From: Nitrospirota bacterium
GTDB taxonomy: Bacteria; Nitrospirota; Thermodesulfovibrionia; UBA6902
NCBI GenBank assembly: GCA_016213945.1
Contig: JACQZF010000059.1
Location: 1-32,980, forward strand
DNA: 32,980 nucleotides
Reading direction: 5' to 3'
The translations under genes were made by a program, and so were the position numbers. Shown here one piece after another: positions 1-7,294 of this stretch. The stretch's first letter is position 1. Every line of letters starts with the position of its first letter. Below the pieces are notes generated by a model, which saw only the letters and a list, made by a program, of their open reading frames with translations, made no database searches and was not told where the DNA came from.

Positions 1-365
1 GACTCGGAATCCAGGACAATAATCTCCACATCTTCAACTTTTTTCTGTGAACGTATCACCCCGAGGAGCTGCCTTAACTGCTCCCCGCCGTTTTTGACCG
101 GGACAACAACCGATACCTTTGAAGTGATTGTCTGCGGCCTGCTGCTTTTGCCGTTCATCCCTCTTATCTGACATGAGAAACCTACTATCTTTCTGAGGAT
201 GTCGTCTTTCTCAGCCACATGTCTTTTCAAATCCTGCACCGCGCCCTCAGCAGCCAATAATTTTCTCACTTGCCTTGAGCAGGCCTCCTGCTTCTTAACA
301 ATAATGCGGCCGGCGCATTCAAGCGCCCACTCTAATTCTTTTATTCTTTCCGGGGTATCTGTCAT
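1..365 (-). CDS. Glycosyltransferase family 2, N-terminal part (runs off left edge)
   Basis: This open frame starts at ATG 365, with an AAAGGAG ribosome-binding site 7-8 bases before it, and stays open to base 1. About the first 80 residues are helical and charged and resemble a coiled coil. The frame then reads VSVVVPVKNGG followed by VEIIVLDSES, the first beta strand and the nucleotide-sugar-binding start of a GT-A (family 2) glycosyltransferase. The DxD metal site and acceptor region lie outside the window, so the sugar donor cannot be inferred. It follows the B12-type radical SAM gene by 18 bases and is the sixth gene of the run that begins with fliS at 6654. An enzyme adding sugars to a surface polymer or flagellin is plausible. 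The family call is fairly safe; the substrate is unknown. Confidence 0.75.
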   Translation of the reverse strand, partial: MTDTPERIKELEWALECAGRIIVKKQEACSRQVRKLLAAEGAVQDLKRHVAEKDDILRKIVGFSCQIRGMNGKSSRPQTITSKVSVVVPVKNGGEQLRQLLGVIRSQKKVEDVEIIVLDSE

Positions 366-383
366 AGCTTCATCTCCTTTGAC

Positions 384-1718
384 CTATGCAAAAATGGTGT
401 CAGTCACCATCAGCGCCTTGAGAAATTCATAATCAACACCCTTTACCTTTGCATCCATAGCGCCCCTGTTGCTCAACCGTTCATTGCCTTCGTCTCCTAT
501 TATGAGACGGTTGCTTTTGTAAAAATCATACAAGCCGCTCCCCGGCACAGGCGTATAGAACGCCGGGGAGAAATGGACCGGATCAGCACGTAAAACTCCT
601 TCGACAGTCATCAGGTCGTCTTCCTTGTGCCAGCCCGTATCAGTCGGGATGCCGAGGATATAATTCGCCCACACCTTTATATTATGTTTATGCAGGATCT
701 CTGCGGCCCTGCTGTTTTGTTCCGGCGTTACTCCTTTGCCAAACCACTGCAGTATCCTCGGACTGAAGGACTCAAAACCGACGATCAGCAGCAGCAGTCC
801 GGCGTCAGCCATCTTGCCGATCAATTCATCATTCCTGCAAATGATATCGGCCCTGCTTGAGGTGACCCATTTAAATCCTCTTTTCACGAGCCCGCTTTTA
901 TGGAGCTCTTTGATGAATTCAGAGACCCATTGAGGATTCATGATGAACTGGTCATCATGAAACATCGCGGACTTGATGCCGTATTTTTCAATCAGCATCT
1001 CAATTTCCGCAATGACGTTTGAAACACTTCTGCCGCGAATGTACGGCACTCGCTTCCCGCTCTCAGTGACCTTTGTATAAAGCTGGTGCTCGCCGGGCCC
1101 GCAGCAGAACTTGCAGTTATAAGGACAGCCTCGTGCATTAATGATCTCAGCCATCGGCAAAGGAAAGCTGAACTGTGATATTCCAAACGGCTCGCAATTT
1201 ATTCTTGTTTTAAAGTCAGTCCATATCTCCCTGTCCGGGAAAGGGACTTTGTCCAAGTCCGGGGCCTCGCCCCAGAAATATTTCGGGAACTGCGAAGGGT
1301 CTTCCACCAGCAATGGAAAACTTATCTCACCTTCACCCTGCATTGCATAATCAAATGCTCCGGTCTCAAGGCATTCCTCCGGGAACATTGTCGGGTGAAT
1401 GCCTCCGGCAACTGTCACAACCTTGGGCAGAAGTTTCTTTGCCCTTTTAGCGGCCTCAACCGCCGGGGTAAATTCAACAGAGTGCATCGTTACTCCGATG
1501 AATTCCGGGGACATTCTTTTGACCAGCTCTTCATATTCTTCCCATCCAGACAAGGTCCTCAGGTCAGCAAGAGAAACCTCATGCCCCCTCGCCTTCAAAG
1601 CGCCTGCCAGATAAGCCAGCCCCAGCCTTATAAAGATATTGTCCGGGGAAGGCTGCTTAAAACCTGCATTCCATGTGCTGTAAGCCAGTGCCGGATTGAC
1701 CAGTAATACCTTAGCCAT
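384..1718 (-). CDS. B12-binding-domain radical SAM protein
   Basis: The protein has 444 residues. Residues 1-140 look like the Rossmann-type cobalamin-binding domain found before many radical SAM domains (MAKVLLVNPA start, VVTVAGGIHPT loop, GEGE before the linker). No DxHxxG cobalamin-ligand motif is visible, which is common in this group. The radical SAM cluster motif CPYNCKFC is at residues 198-205 (Cys198, Cys202, Cys205), so a 4Fe-4S cluster and SAM cleavage are expected. Family members methylate unreactive carbons or rearrange carbon skeletons, for example in lipids, bacteriochlorophyll and natural products. The gene lies 48 bases after a SPASM radical SAM gene and 18 bases before a glycosyltransferase gene, which suggests tailoring of a glycan or lipid-linked product. 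The exact reaction cannot be read from the sequence. Confidence 0.85.
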   Translation of the reverse strand: MAKVLLVNPALAYSTWNAGFKQPSPDNIFIRLGLAYLAGALKARGHEVSLADLRTLSGWEEYEELVKRMSPEFIGVTMHSVEFTPAVEAAKRAKKLLPKVVTVAGGIHPTMFPEECLETGAFDYAMQGEGEISFPLLVEDPSQFPKYFWGEAPDLDKVPFPDREIWTDFKTRINCEPFGISQFSFPLPMAEIINARGCPYNCKFCCGPGEHQLYTKVTESGKRVPYIRGRSVSNVIAEIEMLIEKYGIKSAMFHDDQFIMNPQWVSEFIKELHKSGLVKRGFKWVTSSRADIICRNDELIGKMADAGLLLLIVGFESFSPRILQWFGKGVTPEQNSRAAEILHKHNIKVWANYILGIPTDTGWHKEDDLMTVEGVLRADPVHFSPAFYTPVPGSGLYDFYKSNRLIIGDEGNERLSNRGAMDAKVKGVDYEFLKALMVTDTIFA

Positions 1719-1766
1719 TTAAAAACCTCCGTTAAATAAATTTCTCACTTATTCACAAATATCAAT

Positions 1767-3221
1767 TCACAGGGAGAACAATTCACTCTTGAAAAATTTC
1801 TTATCAATACATACCTTACATCTTTCACCATACATGCTCTCACTGTATTTGCCCGCGATGAAGGCTTTTCTTAGATTGACATATGCTTCATTGTTCCATA
1901 TCTTTTCAAACTCTCCTTCTAAGACATTGCCTATAAACCTGTTACCGCCCACTACACAACATGGCGATATGTTTCCGTCAAAACAAACATAACTGGACTG
2001 AAAGGGCTCCAGACATGAAACTTGTAATCTCCCGGCATTCCCTGTTGTATTCTGTGTAATTTTTTCTTCAGATGCGTTATCAATAACCTGTCCCCTGTTA
2101 TTCAATAACGATTCAAAGGTATCAACAGCGTTACCTGACAAAGCGATACCTGATGCTTTCGCATATTCCTTAGTCCTGTTGTAGACATCAAGCAATTTGC
2201 CGTGTTCATTAAATCGTACATACTCAAATTTGGCAGGGACAATTCCAACGTTAACAAAAACAATAGAAGATACGCCAAATCTCGAAGCAAATTTTACATA
2301 CTCCGGCATATCTAAAACATTCTGGTTCATAACCACATATTCAAAGCCGACTAAAGGAAACACGGATGCATATTTCTCTTTTAACTCCAGGATCATTTGC
2401 AGGTTATTTACCAGCCTTTCGTAGCTGCCGTTTTTCCTTATCAGCTCGTAATTTTCTTTGTAAGGACTGTCAATGGATATAGTGATGTTAGTCACCCTGT
2501 TTTCGATCAGGTTTTTAATCTTTTCCTCATTTAGAAGAAGGGCATTTGTATTGAAACCGATCATTGCTTTTTCATTATGCCTTCTTATTCTGTTAATCAT
2601 TTCCGGGAATCTGACGTTGGTATAAGGCTCTCCCCATCCGGCCATTTTAAAGTAACTAATATAGGGGAACAGTGTTTCGATTCTATCAAACACATCCCAT
2701 TTCATTGTCCCTATTCCAACGCCTCTCTTTTTAAGCTCAATTATGTATTCCCTGGACCTGCACATAATGCATTCCAAGTTGCACATTTTCGATGGTTCAA
2801 TAAACAAATATGTCGGCATACTATCAAGAGTTGTTTCCCTGTTAGAGTAATTCTCCAGAAGTCTGAGTTGATTTATTTCCACGCGGGTCAATAAAGAATT
2901 GTCGATTGCAACCTCACCGCTAAAGCAGATGTCATCTTTATTATCATTAGATGCCTTTATCTCTAAAAGATGTTTGCCGTCAGGAAAGTCCGTGGTTTTT
3001 AATAAATATCTAAATCTGCTTTGCCTCGATCCTTCAATATCAGGATGAACATTAACTACATCATTCCTTTCAATACCGTAGACTGCCTGCCCCAAACATT
3101 TTCCATCGAGATGAACATCTATCTTGTGTAATTTACTGTCAGAAACAATCCACCCTTCAACAACACTAATACTTTTCATCACACGCATAACCTTCGGTCT
3201 GTCACAATGCCCTTTAATCAT
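1767..3221 (-). CDS. Radical SAM/SPASM protein with N-terminal beta-sandwich-like domain
   Basis: I chose ATG 3221, which lies 8 bases after the stop of the upstream gene and gives 484 residues. A longer frame from 3302 would overlap that gene by 74 bases. The first ~110 residues contain a repeat-like pattern (VVEGWIVSD, HLDGKCLG, YGIERNDV, FPDGKHLLEIKA) seen in beta-sandwich modules attached to glycan-biosynthesis proteins. The radical SAM motif CNLECIMC follows (Cys147, Cys151, Cys154 from this start). The C-terminus has a SPASM-type cysteine set (CLEPF, CFDG, SPCC, CKVC) that would bind auxiliary 4Fe-4S clusters. SPASM proteins include peptide and sugar modifying enzymes such as dehydrogenases and epimerases. 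The context points to a glycan or protein modification. The domain calls are strong; the substrate is not known. Confidence 0.85.
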   Translation of the reverse strand: MIKGHCDRPKVMRVMKSISVVEGWIVSDSKLHKIDVHLDGKCLGQAVYGIERNDVVNVHPDIEGSRQSRFRYLLKTTDFPDGKHLLEIKASNDNKDDICFSGEVAIDNSLLTRVEINQLRLLENYSNRETTLDSMPTYLFIEPSKMCNLECIMCRSREYIIELKKRGVGIGTMKWDVFDRIETLFPYISYFKMAGWGEPYTNVRFPEMINRIRRHNEKAMIGFNTNALLLNEEKIKNLIENRVTNITISIDSPYKENYELIRKNGSYERLVNNLQMILELKEKYASVFPLVGFEYVVMNQNVLDMPEYVKFASRFGVSSIVFVNVGIVPAKFEYVRFNEHGKLLDVYNRTKEYAKASGIALSGNAVDTFESLLNNRGQVIDNASEEKITQNTTGNAGRLQVSCLEPFQSSYVCFDGNISPCCVVGGNRFIGNVLEGEFEKIWNNEAYVNLRKAFIAGKYSESMYGERCKVCIDKKFFKSELFSL

Positions 3222-3228
3222 ATTTATT

Positions 3229-5625
3229 CTATGTTCCTGAATGGACTGATTCTGATAATGATTCAAGATTAATTCTTGCCTCCCTGCAATCGGGGGCAAC
3301 ACTCAATGCCTTCATGAAATAACTCCTCGCATTGCCAGCGTTGCCTTTATAAAGCTCTATGACACCGAGGTTGTTCAGAGCGTCAGCATTACCGGGCTGC
3401 ATCAATACGGCCTTTTCAAAAAAACCCTTTGCGTCGTCATAACTTCCAAACCCGAAACAGACCTCCCCGGCCTCTATTAGCATTTCAGGGGATGGAGACT
3501 CGCTGTATATTCTTTTTAAAAGCTTCTCCAGCGCAGGCGCTGTTCCCTGTACTTTCCCTATAATGCCGGACAGCTTCCGGTTTTCACGTTCGAGCGAAGA
3601 TATATGGGCATCCCTGTTACTCGGCGCTTTTTTGAGGTCGTGCAGAAGGGTCTCAGATACATCCAGGAGACTGGATTTTACTGCAAATTTATTGTCATCT
3701 ATTTTCTCATCGGAGGCTATCGCAATGAACAGCTTTGCTTTTCTTTTTGCGGCATTCAGGAAATGGAATTCGCTGCCTTCCTTTTCCATGAGATAATCCC
3801 TGAAAATTATCGCGTCATCATAAAGAGGGAATATATCTGATGACGCGCAAACTTTCTGGCCATAGAGACTAATATTTTTAAAGTTGGCGGTCAGGAGACT
3901 ATTAAACTCATCGAGACTCAATTCCTTCACATGAAATTCATTCTGATAGTTAGGATTTTCAGCATGTAATTCATATTTGTTTGGGGTGGACACAATAAAC
4001 ATTCCGTCTTTTTTAAGCAGCCTTTTGACCTCTCTTAATAAATCGTCCTGTTCAGTTATATGCTCTAATGCCTCAAAGCTGATAATAATATCAAACAAAT
4101 ATTGACCCTCTATAGGAATGTCTGACATAGAGCCTTGGATAAACTTAAGATTTTCTCTTCGATATTTAATAGAGGCATGTCTTATTGCTTCATCGGCGAT
4201 GTCAATACCTGTAACGGAGTCGGCATCGTCAGAAAGCATCAAACAACCGTAGCCTTCTCCACAGCCAAGATCCAATACCTTTTTCCCTTTTACAAATTCC
4301 TTCACAAACCTATATCTGTGCAGATGTTCGTAATTCATCTCAGGATCATCGGCCCACGGAACATATCTTTCCCCTGTAAATGCAAGCAAGGGTTCTTTGT
4401 TCCGGTAGTGAATGGTCATATATTGCTTGCAAAGCCTTTCAATATAAAAGAAGACCGTTTCCCCTTTTATGACATTTTTCGGCTTTATCTCTATCTTTTC
4501 CCTGTCAATATATGCAATCTGTCCTTCTATTTCCGCAATGAGTCTTCTCGCCGTTAATTCTTCATCAATGTTTCCCTCAGTAAGTTTCACCAGAGATTTC
4601 CCGTCTATATCAAAATCAGAACAGTCGTAGTCAACGATGCTGCATATAGTCGGGAAAATATCAACAAGGCTTACATGAGTTTCTATTGTTTTTTTCTCTA
4701 TATCCCATCCCATGTGAGGCTTGATCAAAAAGGGCACATGTATCTGATCCGGTGTTACAGTCAGCCCGTGAAAGAACCAGACATTGTTTTCACCAAACGC
4801 CTCGCCGTGATCTGATGTCAATATAATCAGAGAGTCGTCATAGATGTCCAGATTTTTAAGCTTATCAATCAATCGCTCAATGACAGAATCCTCATGCCTG
4901 ATTCCCCCATCATATTCCGCCACGTAATACCTTGCATCTTTTTCATATGACAGAAGATTTCCGTCCGGGTCCCTTTCCGGTTTTAAAATTTCGTAATCCG
5001 GGATTCCTCCAGCAGGGTCATGCCCCTCCCTGATCTCAAGAATAGTTTCTTCTCCGTAATACTCATCTTCAAAAAATATTTCACTGAATCCATCCGGATT
5101 TGTATAGGGGCCGTGGACATCGAAATAATGCATGAACAGGAAAAAATCTTTTTCGCAATTTCTATCCAGCCATTCAAACGCCCTCTGGTTCGTCTCCTCT
5201 CCTTTTCTGAAAAGCTCTTCGCTCCTGTTGATCTCACTCGTAGTGCATTCGTCATTATAAAATTTAAACCCGGTACTGAAACCCATTTCTTTCCTTAATG
5301 GCAAAGCAGATACAAATGCCGCTGTCTCATATCCCTCTGACGCTAAAATCTCCTGAAGCATTATCTCGCTGTCGGGTTTGTAAAATAATTTATCGCTGTT
5401 TGCAAAGCCGAAGGTGTGTTTGCCTGGATATTTTCCTGTAAACATGGATGCGTGAGAAGGAACGGTATATGAGCAGGCAGAGAAGGCCTGCTGGAAAACT
5501 ACGCATTCCCGGCTCCACCTGTCAATAAAAGGGCCCGTGTTTCTTTTATATCCATAGCAGCCCAGGTGGTCAGCCCTTAACGTGTCTATCGAAATAAAGA
5601 TTATCTTCTCCGGTTTTTTCATCAC
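3229..5625 (-). CDS. Sulfatase-like / SAM-methyltransferase / TPR fusion protein
   Basis: This 798-residue protein joins three modules. Residues 1-370 are an alkaline-phosphatase-superfamily sulfatase-like domain: metal Asp14 (SIDTLRADHLG), the nucleophile loop around residues 54-58 (TVPSH), His171 (FDVHGPY) and Asp272-His273 (TSDHGEAFGE). The nucleophile position is Thr54, not the Cys or Ser that is converted to formylglycine, and the usual Arg is His58, so a classical formylglycine sulfatase is unlikely. A phosphotransferase-type activity as in Thr-using relatives is possible. Residues ~415-600 are a class I methyltransferase (TGERYVPW, then LDLGCGEGYG near 450-459 and GIDIADEAI). Residues ~675-690 look coiled, and 712-790 hold about two TPRs. 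No signal peptide or membrane segment is seen, so it is probably cytoplasmic. It overlaps the upstream gene by 4 bases (ATGA), which indicates coupled translation. Confidence 0.85.
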   Translation of the reverse strand: MMKKPEKIIFISIDTLRADHLGCYGYKRNTGPFIDRWSRECVVFQQAFSACSYTVPSHASMFTGKYPGKHTFGFANSDKLFYKPDSEIMLQEILASEGYETAAFVSALPLRKEMGFSTGFKFYNDECTTSEINRSEELFRKGEETNQRAFEWLDRNCEKDFFLFMHYFDVHGPYTNPDGFSEIFFEDEYYGEETILEIREGHDPAGGIPDYEILKPERDPDGNLLSYEKDARYYVAEYDGGIRHEDSVIERLIDKLKNLDIYDDSLIILTSDHGEAFGENNVWFFHGLTVTPDQIHVPFLIKPHMGWDIEKKTIETHVSLVDIFPTICSIVDYDCSDFDIDGKSLVKLTEGNIDEELTARRLIAEIEGQIAYIDREKIEIKPKNVIKGETVFFYIERLCKQYMTIHYRNKEPLLAFTGERYVPWADDPEMNYEHLHRYRFVKEFVKGKKVLDLGCGEGYGCLMLSDDADSVTGIDIADEAIRHASIKYRRENLKFIQGSMSDIPIEGQYLFDIIISFEALEHITEQDDLLREVKRLLKKDGMFIVSTPNKYELHAENPNYQNEFHVKELSLDEFNSLLTANFKNISLYGQKVCASSDIFPLYDDAIIFRDYLMEKEGSEFHFLNAAKRKAKLFIAIASDEKIDDNKFAVKSSLLDVSETLLHDLKKAPSNRDAHISSLERENRKLSGIIGKVQGTAPALEKLLKRIYSESPSPEMLIEAGEVCFGFGSYDDAKGFFEKAVLMQPGNADALNNLGVIELYKGNAGNARSYFMKALSVAPDCREARINLESLSESVHSGT

Positions 5626-6272
5626 AAATATCCAAGGCTCCTTAGATTTGCTTTAATCTCTTCCATGTCCTCAGACACAGCTTCGTTTTTGTCCTCCGGT
5701 AATGCTGTGCAGGGAATGCAGTCAAGTGACCGGTAGCCCTTCCGATACAGTGAACAAAGAGGGACATGAAGCTCTTCGATATAATCGCTGACATCCTTTT
5801 CTTCAAAATGCAGCATGGGATGAATGCTTGCACGCTGAGAGTCAGACCATTTCAGTAAATATGCTCCCTCATTACCATCATCTCTCACGCTGGTTATAAG
5901 GACGTCAAGTCCAAGACTTTTAACAGCCGTTTCTAAAGGCTCTGTCTTTAACCGCTGACAACAGATATCCCTGTCCTCTCCTGCAACCAGACACCTTGCC
6001 ACAATCTCATTGCTGAAAGAATATAAATCCAGATGCCACAGCTTCCTCATCTTTTCTGTAAATGCAGTGACCTCCGGGAACTCCACGGTTGTGCCAATCT
6101 TTATGACCCTGAAGGGAACCCTTCCACCGCATACGTCCCTTATCAAATGCAAAAGCATTGTGGAATCCTTGTCTCCCGAAAAGATAACTCCAATCTTTTG
6201 GTGATCAAATTTCCCGGTGACTTCTGAAATCACTTTCTTTGATTTACTGACTTTTTCCAAAAGACCTTCCAA
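5622..6272 (-). CDS. PAPS reductase / ATP-PPase family protein
   Basis: The protein has 216 residues and starts at TTG 6272 with a GGGAG ribosome-binding site about 9 bases upstream. The PP-loop of the adenine-nucleotide alpha-hydrolase fold is at residues 32-37 but reads SGDKDS, not the canonical SGGKDS. The block PFRVIKIGTTVEF and the pair Cys104-Cys105 followed by KTEPLETAV resemble CysD/CysH proteins. The C-terminus has the CysH-like HPMLHFEEKDV, LYRKGYRSL and a CxxC (Cys185, Cys188). Relatives activate or reduce sulfate as APS/PAPS or adenylate other substrates. The gene starts 16 bases after fliS and overlaps the sulfatase-like fusion by ATGA. A role in sulfur-containing surface modification is possible, but housekeeping sulfate assimilation is equally consistent with the family alone. 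Confidence 0.8.
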   Translation of the reverse strand: MEGLLEKVSKSKKVISEVTGKFDHQKIGVIFSGDKDSTMLLHLIRDVCGGRVPFRVIKIGTTVEFPEVTAFTEKMRKLWHLDLYSFSNEIVARCLVAGEDRDICCQRLKTEPLETAVKSLGLDVLITSVRDDGNEGAYLLKWSDSQRASIHPMLHFEEKDVSDYIEELHVPLCSLYRKGYRSLDCIPCTALPEDKNEAVSEDMEEIKANLRSLGYL

Positions 6273-6288
6273 AACTTCATCTCCCTTA

Positions 6289-6654
6289 TCAGGCGTTGCC
6301 TTTCTCTATTTCCTTCCAGGCGTCTCTCAATATCACGATCACCCTCTCAGCTCCTTCAATCGCAGCAATGTCTCTCTGCTGTTCCGCTCTGAGAAGGCTG
6401 TTGAGCACGTAATCATAAAGTCTTTTCAGGTTCAGCGCTATCTCGCCGCCGTCCATGTTCAATGAACTCGCAAGCTCCCTTATGATCGCCGAGGCTTTTT
6501 TGATATGCCGTTCGGCTCCGTATGAATCACCCTGATTTAATTTCACGGTCGCAGCCTGTAAAAATTTCAACGCGCCGTCATAAAGCAGCGAAACCGTTTT
6601 GATTTTTTCATCCTCGCTGATAGTCCCCTGTTTGGCGGAAATTGTTTGCTCCAT
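6289..6654 (-). CDS. fliS: Flagellin export chaperone FliS (paralogue 1)
   Basis: This 121-residue protein matches FliS in size and pattern: LLYDGALKFLQAA, an internal HIKKASAIIRELASSLN helix, GEIALNLKRLYDYVLNSLL and a C-terminal VIVILRDAWKEI. FliS binds the C-terminal helix of unfolded flagellin in the cytoplasm and passes it to FlhA for export. A strong AAAAGGAG ribosome-binding site precedes ATG 6654. A sigma-54-type promoter lies about 70 bases upstream, so this copy is transcribed separately from the fliC-flaG-fliD-fliS group. A second, divergent fliS lies at 6897-7286. The genes that follow closely are not flagellar structural genes, so this copy may head a modification operon. Confidence 0.93.
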   Translation of the reverse strand: MEQTISAKQGTISEDEKIKTVSLLYDGALKFLQAATVKLNQGDSYGAERHIKKASAIIRELASSLNMDGGEIALNLKRLYDYVLNSLLRAEQQRDIAAIEGAERVIVILRDAWKEIEKGNA

Positions 6655-6723
6655 GCGTATCTCCTTTTCTCAAATTATTTTCAATATAAATAACAAACGC
6701 ATATAAACATACAGGCAAGTGAT

Positions 6724-6739
6724 TGCAAGTACTTTGCCA
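6724..6739 (-). promoter_or_regulatory. Sigma-54 (RpoN) promoter upstream of fliS paralogue 1
   Basis: The minus strand reads TGGCAA-AGTAC-TTGCA, matching the consensus TGGCAC-N5-TTGCA at all but one position with the correct GG to GC spacing. It lies 70 bases before the fliS start at 6654 and points toward it. Sigma-54 promoters need an enhancer-binding activator. The perfect palindrome at 6856-6879, about 120-140 bases upstream, is a possible but unproven site for one. Confidence 0.75.
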
Positions 6740-6855
6740 GGATTTTCTTGAGAATGATTTTTAAACGCAGAGAACAAGTTAACTAATTAAAAATACGGGG
6801 ATAAATAAAAACATGATAGCGAATTACGAGGGATTTAACTGGCGAGGAAAATTTG

Positions 6856-6879
6856 TTCTTGACGAGATGTCGTCAAGAA
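6856..6879 (-). terminator. Perfect 10-bp hairpin after fliS paralogue 2
   Basis: TTCTTGACGA and TCGTCAAGAA pair perfectly around a 4-base loop, 17-40 bases after the stop of the fliS gene at 6897. On the minus strand the stem is followed by CAAATTTT, a weak T-run, so it may terminate the fliC-flaG-fliD-fliS transcript. It also sits where an activator of the sigma-54 promoter at 6724-6739 would bind, so it could be an operator or serve both purposes. Confidence 0.5.
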
Positions 6880-6896
6880 AGTGACATGACTATGCG

Positions 6897-7286
6897 CTAA
6901 ACGCCAACCGCAGCCTGCTGCTTCAACTCTTTCATCATTTCCTTCCAACCGTCTTTCAGCGTGCCAATAACTTTCTCAACTTCTTCTATTGCCTTCACGT
7001 CATTATTGAGGTTCGCGTAAAGAAGGCGCTGAAGGGAATAAACATAAAGGTTCCTGAGATTCACGGATATCTCTCCGCCCTTTTCCATATCCAGCACATT
7101 AGATAGTTCAGTAACGATCAACGTTGCCTTGCTTATGTGAGACCCTTTTGACAGTATGTCGCCTCTTTCGATTTTCTGTTTAGCGATCTTTAAATGATTT
7201 AATACGCTTTCGTAAAGCATAAAAATTATCTGCACCCTGTCTGTAGTCGCAAGAACAGTCTTTTTGTAACCGTTTAAGTCCATCAA
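6897..7286 (-). CDS. fliS: Flagellin export chaperone FliS (paralogue 2)
   Basis: This is a second FliS, 129 residues long. It keeps the FliS pattern (IIFMLYESVLNHLKIAKQKI, HISKATLIVTELSNVLD, GEISVNLRNLYVYSLQRLL, VEKVIGTLKDGWKEMM). It differs clearly in sequence from the paralogue at 6289-6654. It begins 8 bases after fliD and is the last gene of fliC-flaG-fliD-fliS, the usual place for the chaperone dedicated to flagellin. Two FliS copies suggest different clients or timing. The family assignment is strong; which copy serves FliC is inferred from position only. Confidence 0.92.
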   Translation of the reverse strand: MMDLNGYKKTVLATTDRVQIIFMLYESVLNHLKIAKQKIERGDILSKGSHISKATLIVTELSNVLDMEKGGEISVNLRNLYVYSLQRLLYANLNNDVKAIEEVEKVIGTLKDGWKEMMKELKQQAAVGV

Positions 7287-7294
7287 TCAGCCTC

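Noticed and set aside
199-432. Plus-strand open frame of 77 codons
   Set aside because: It lies antisense to the glycosyltransferase and radical SAM genes, whose protein motifs are clear; no motif or ribosome-binding site of its own.
3222-3302. Longer start of the SPASM radical SAM gene at 3302
   Set aside because: It overlaps the sulfatase-like fusion by 74 bases; ATG 3221 just after that stop is more natural.
6813-6884. Plus-strand 23-codon frame (MIANYEGFNW start) in the fliS-fliS gap
   Set aside because: Too short, no ribosome-binding site, and its end is the palindrome; most likely chance.
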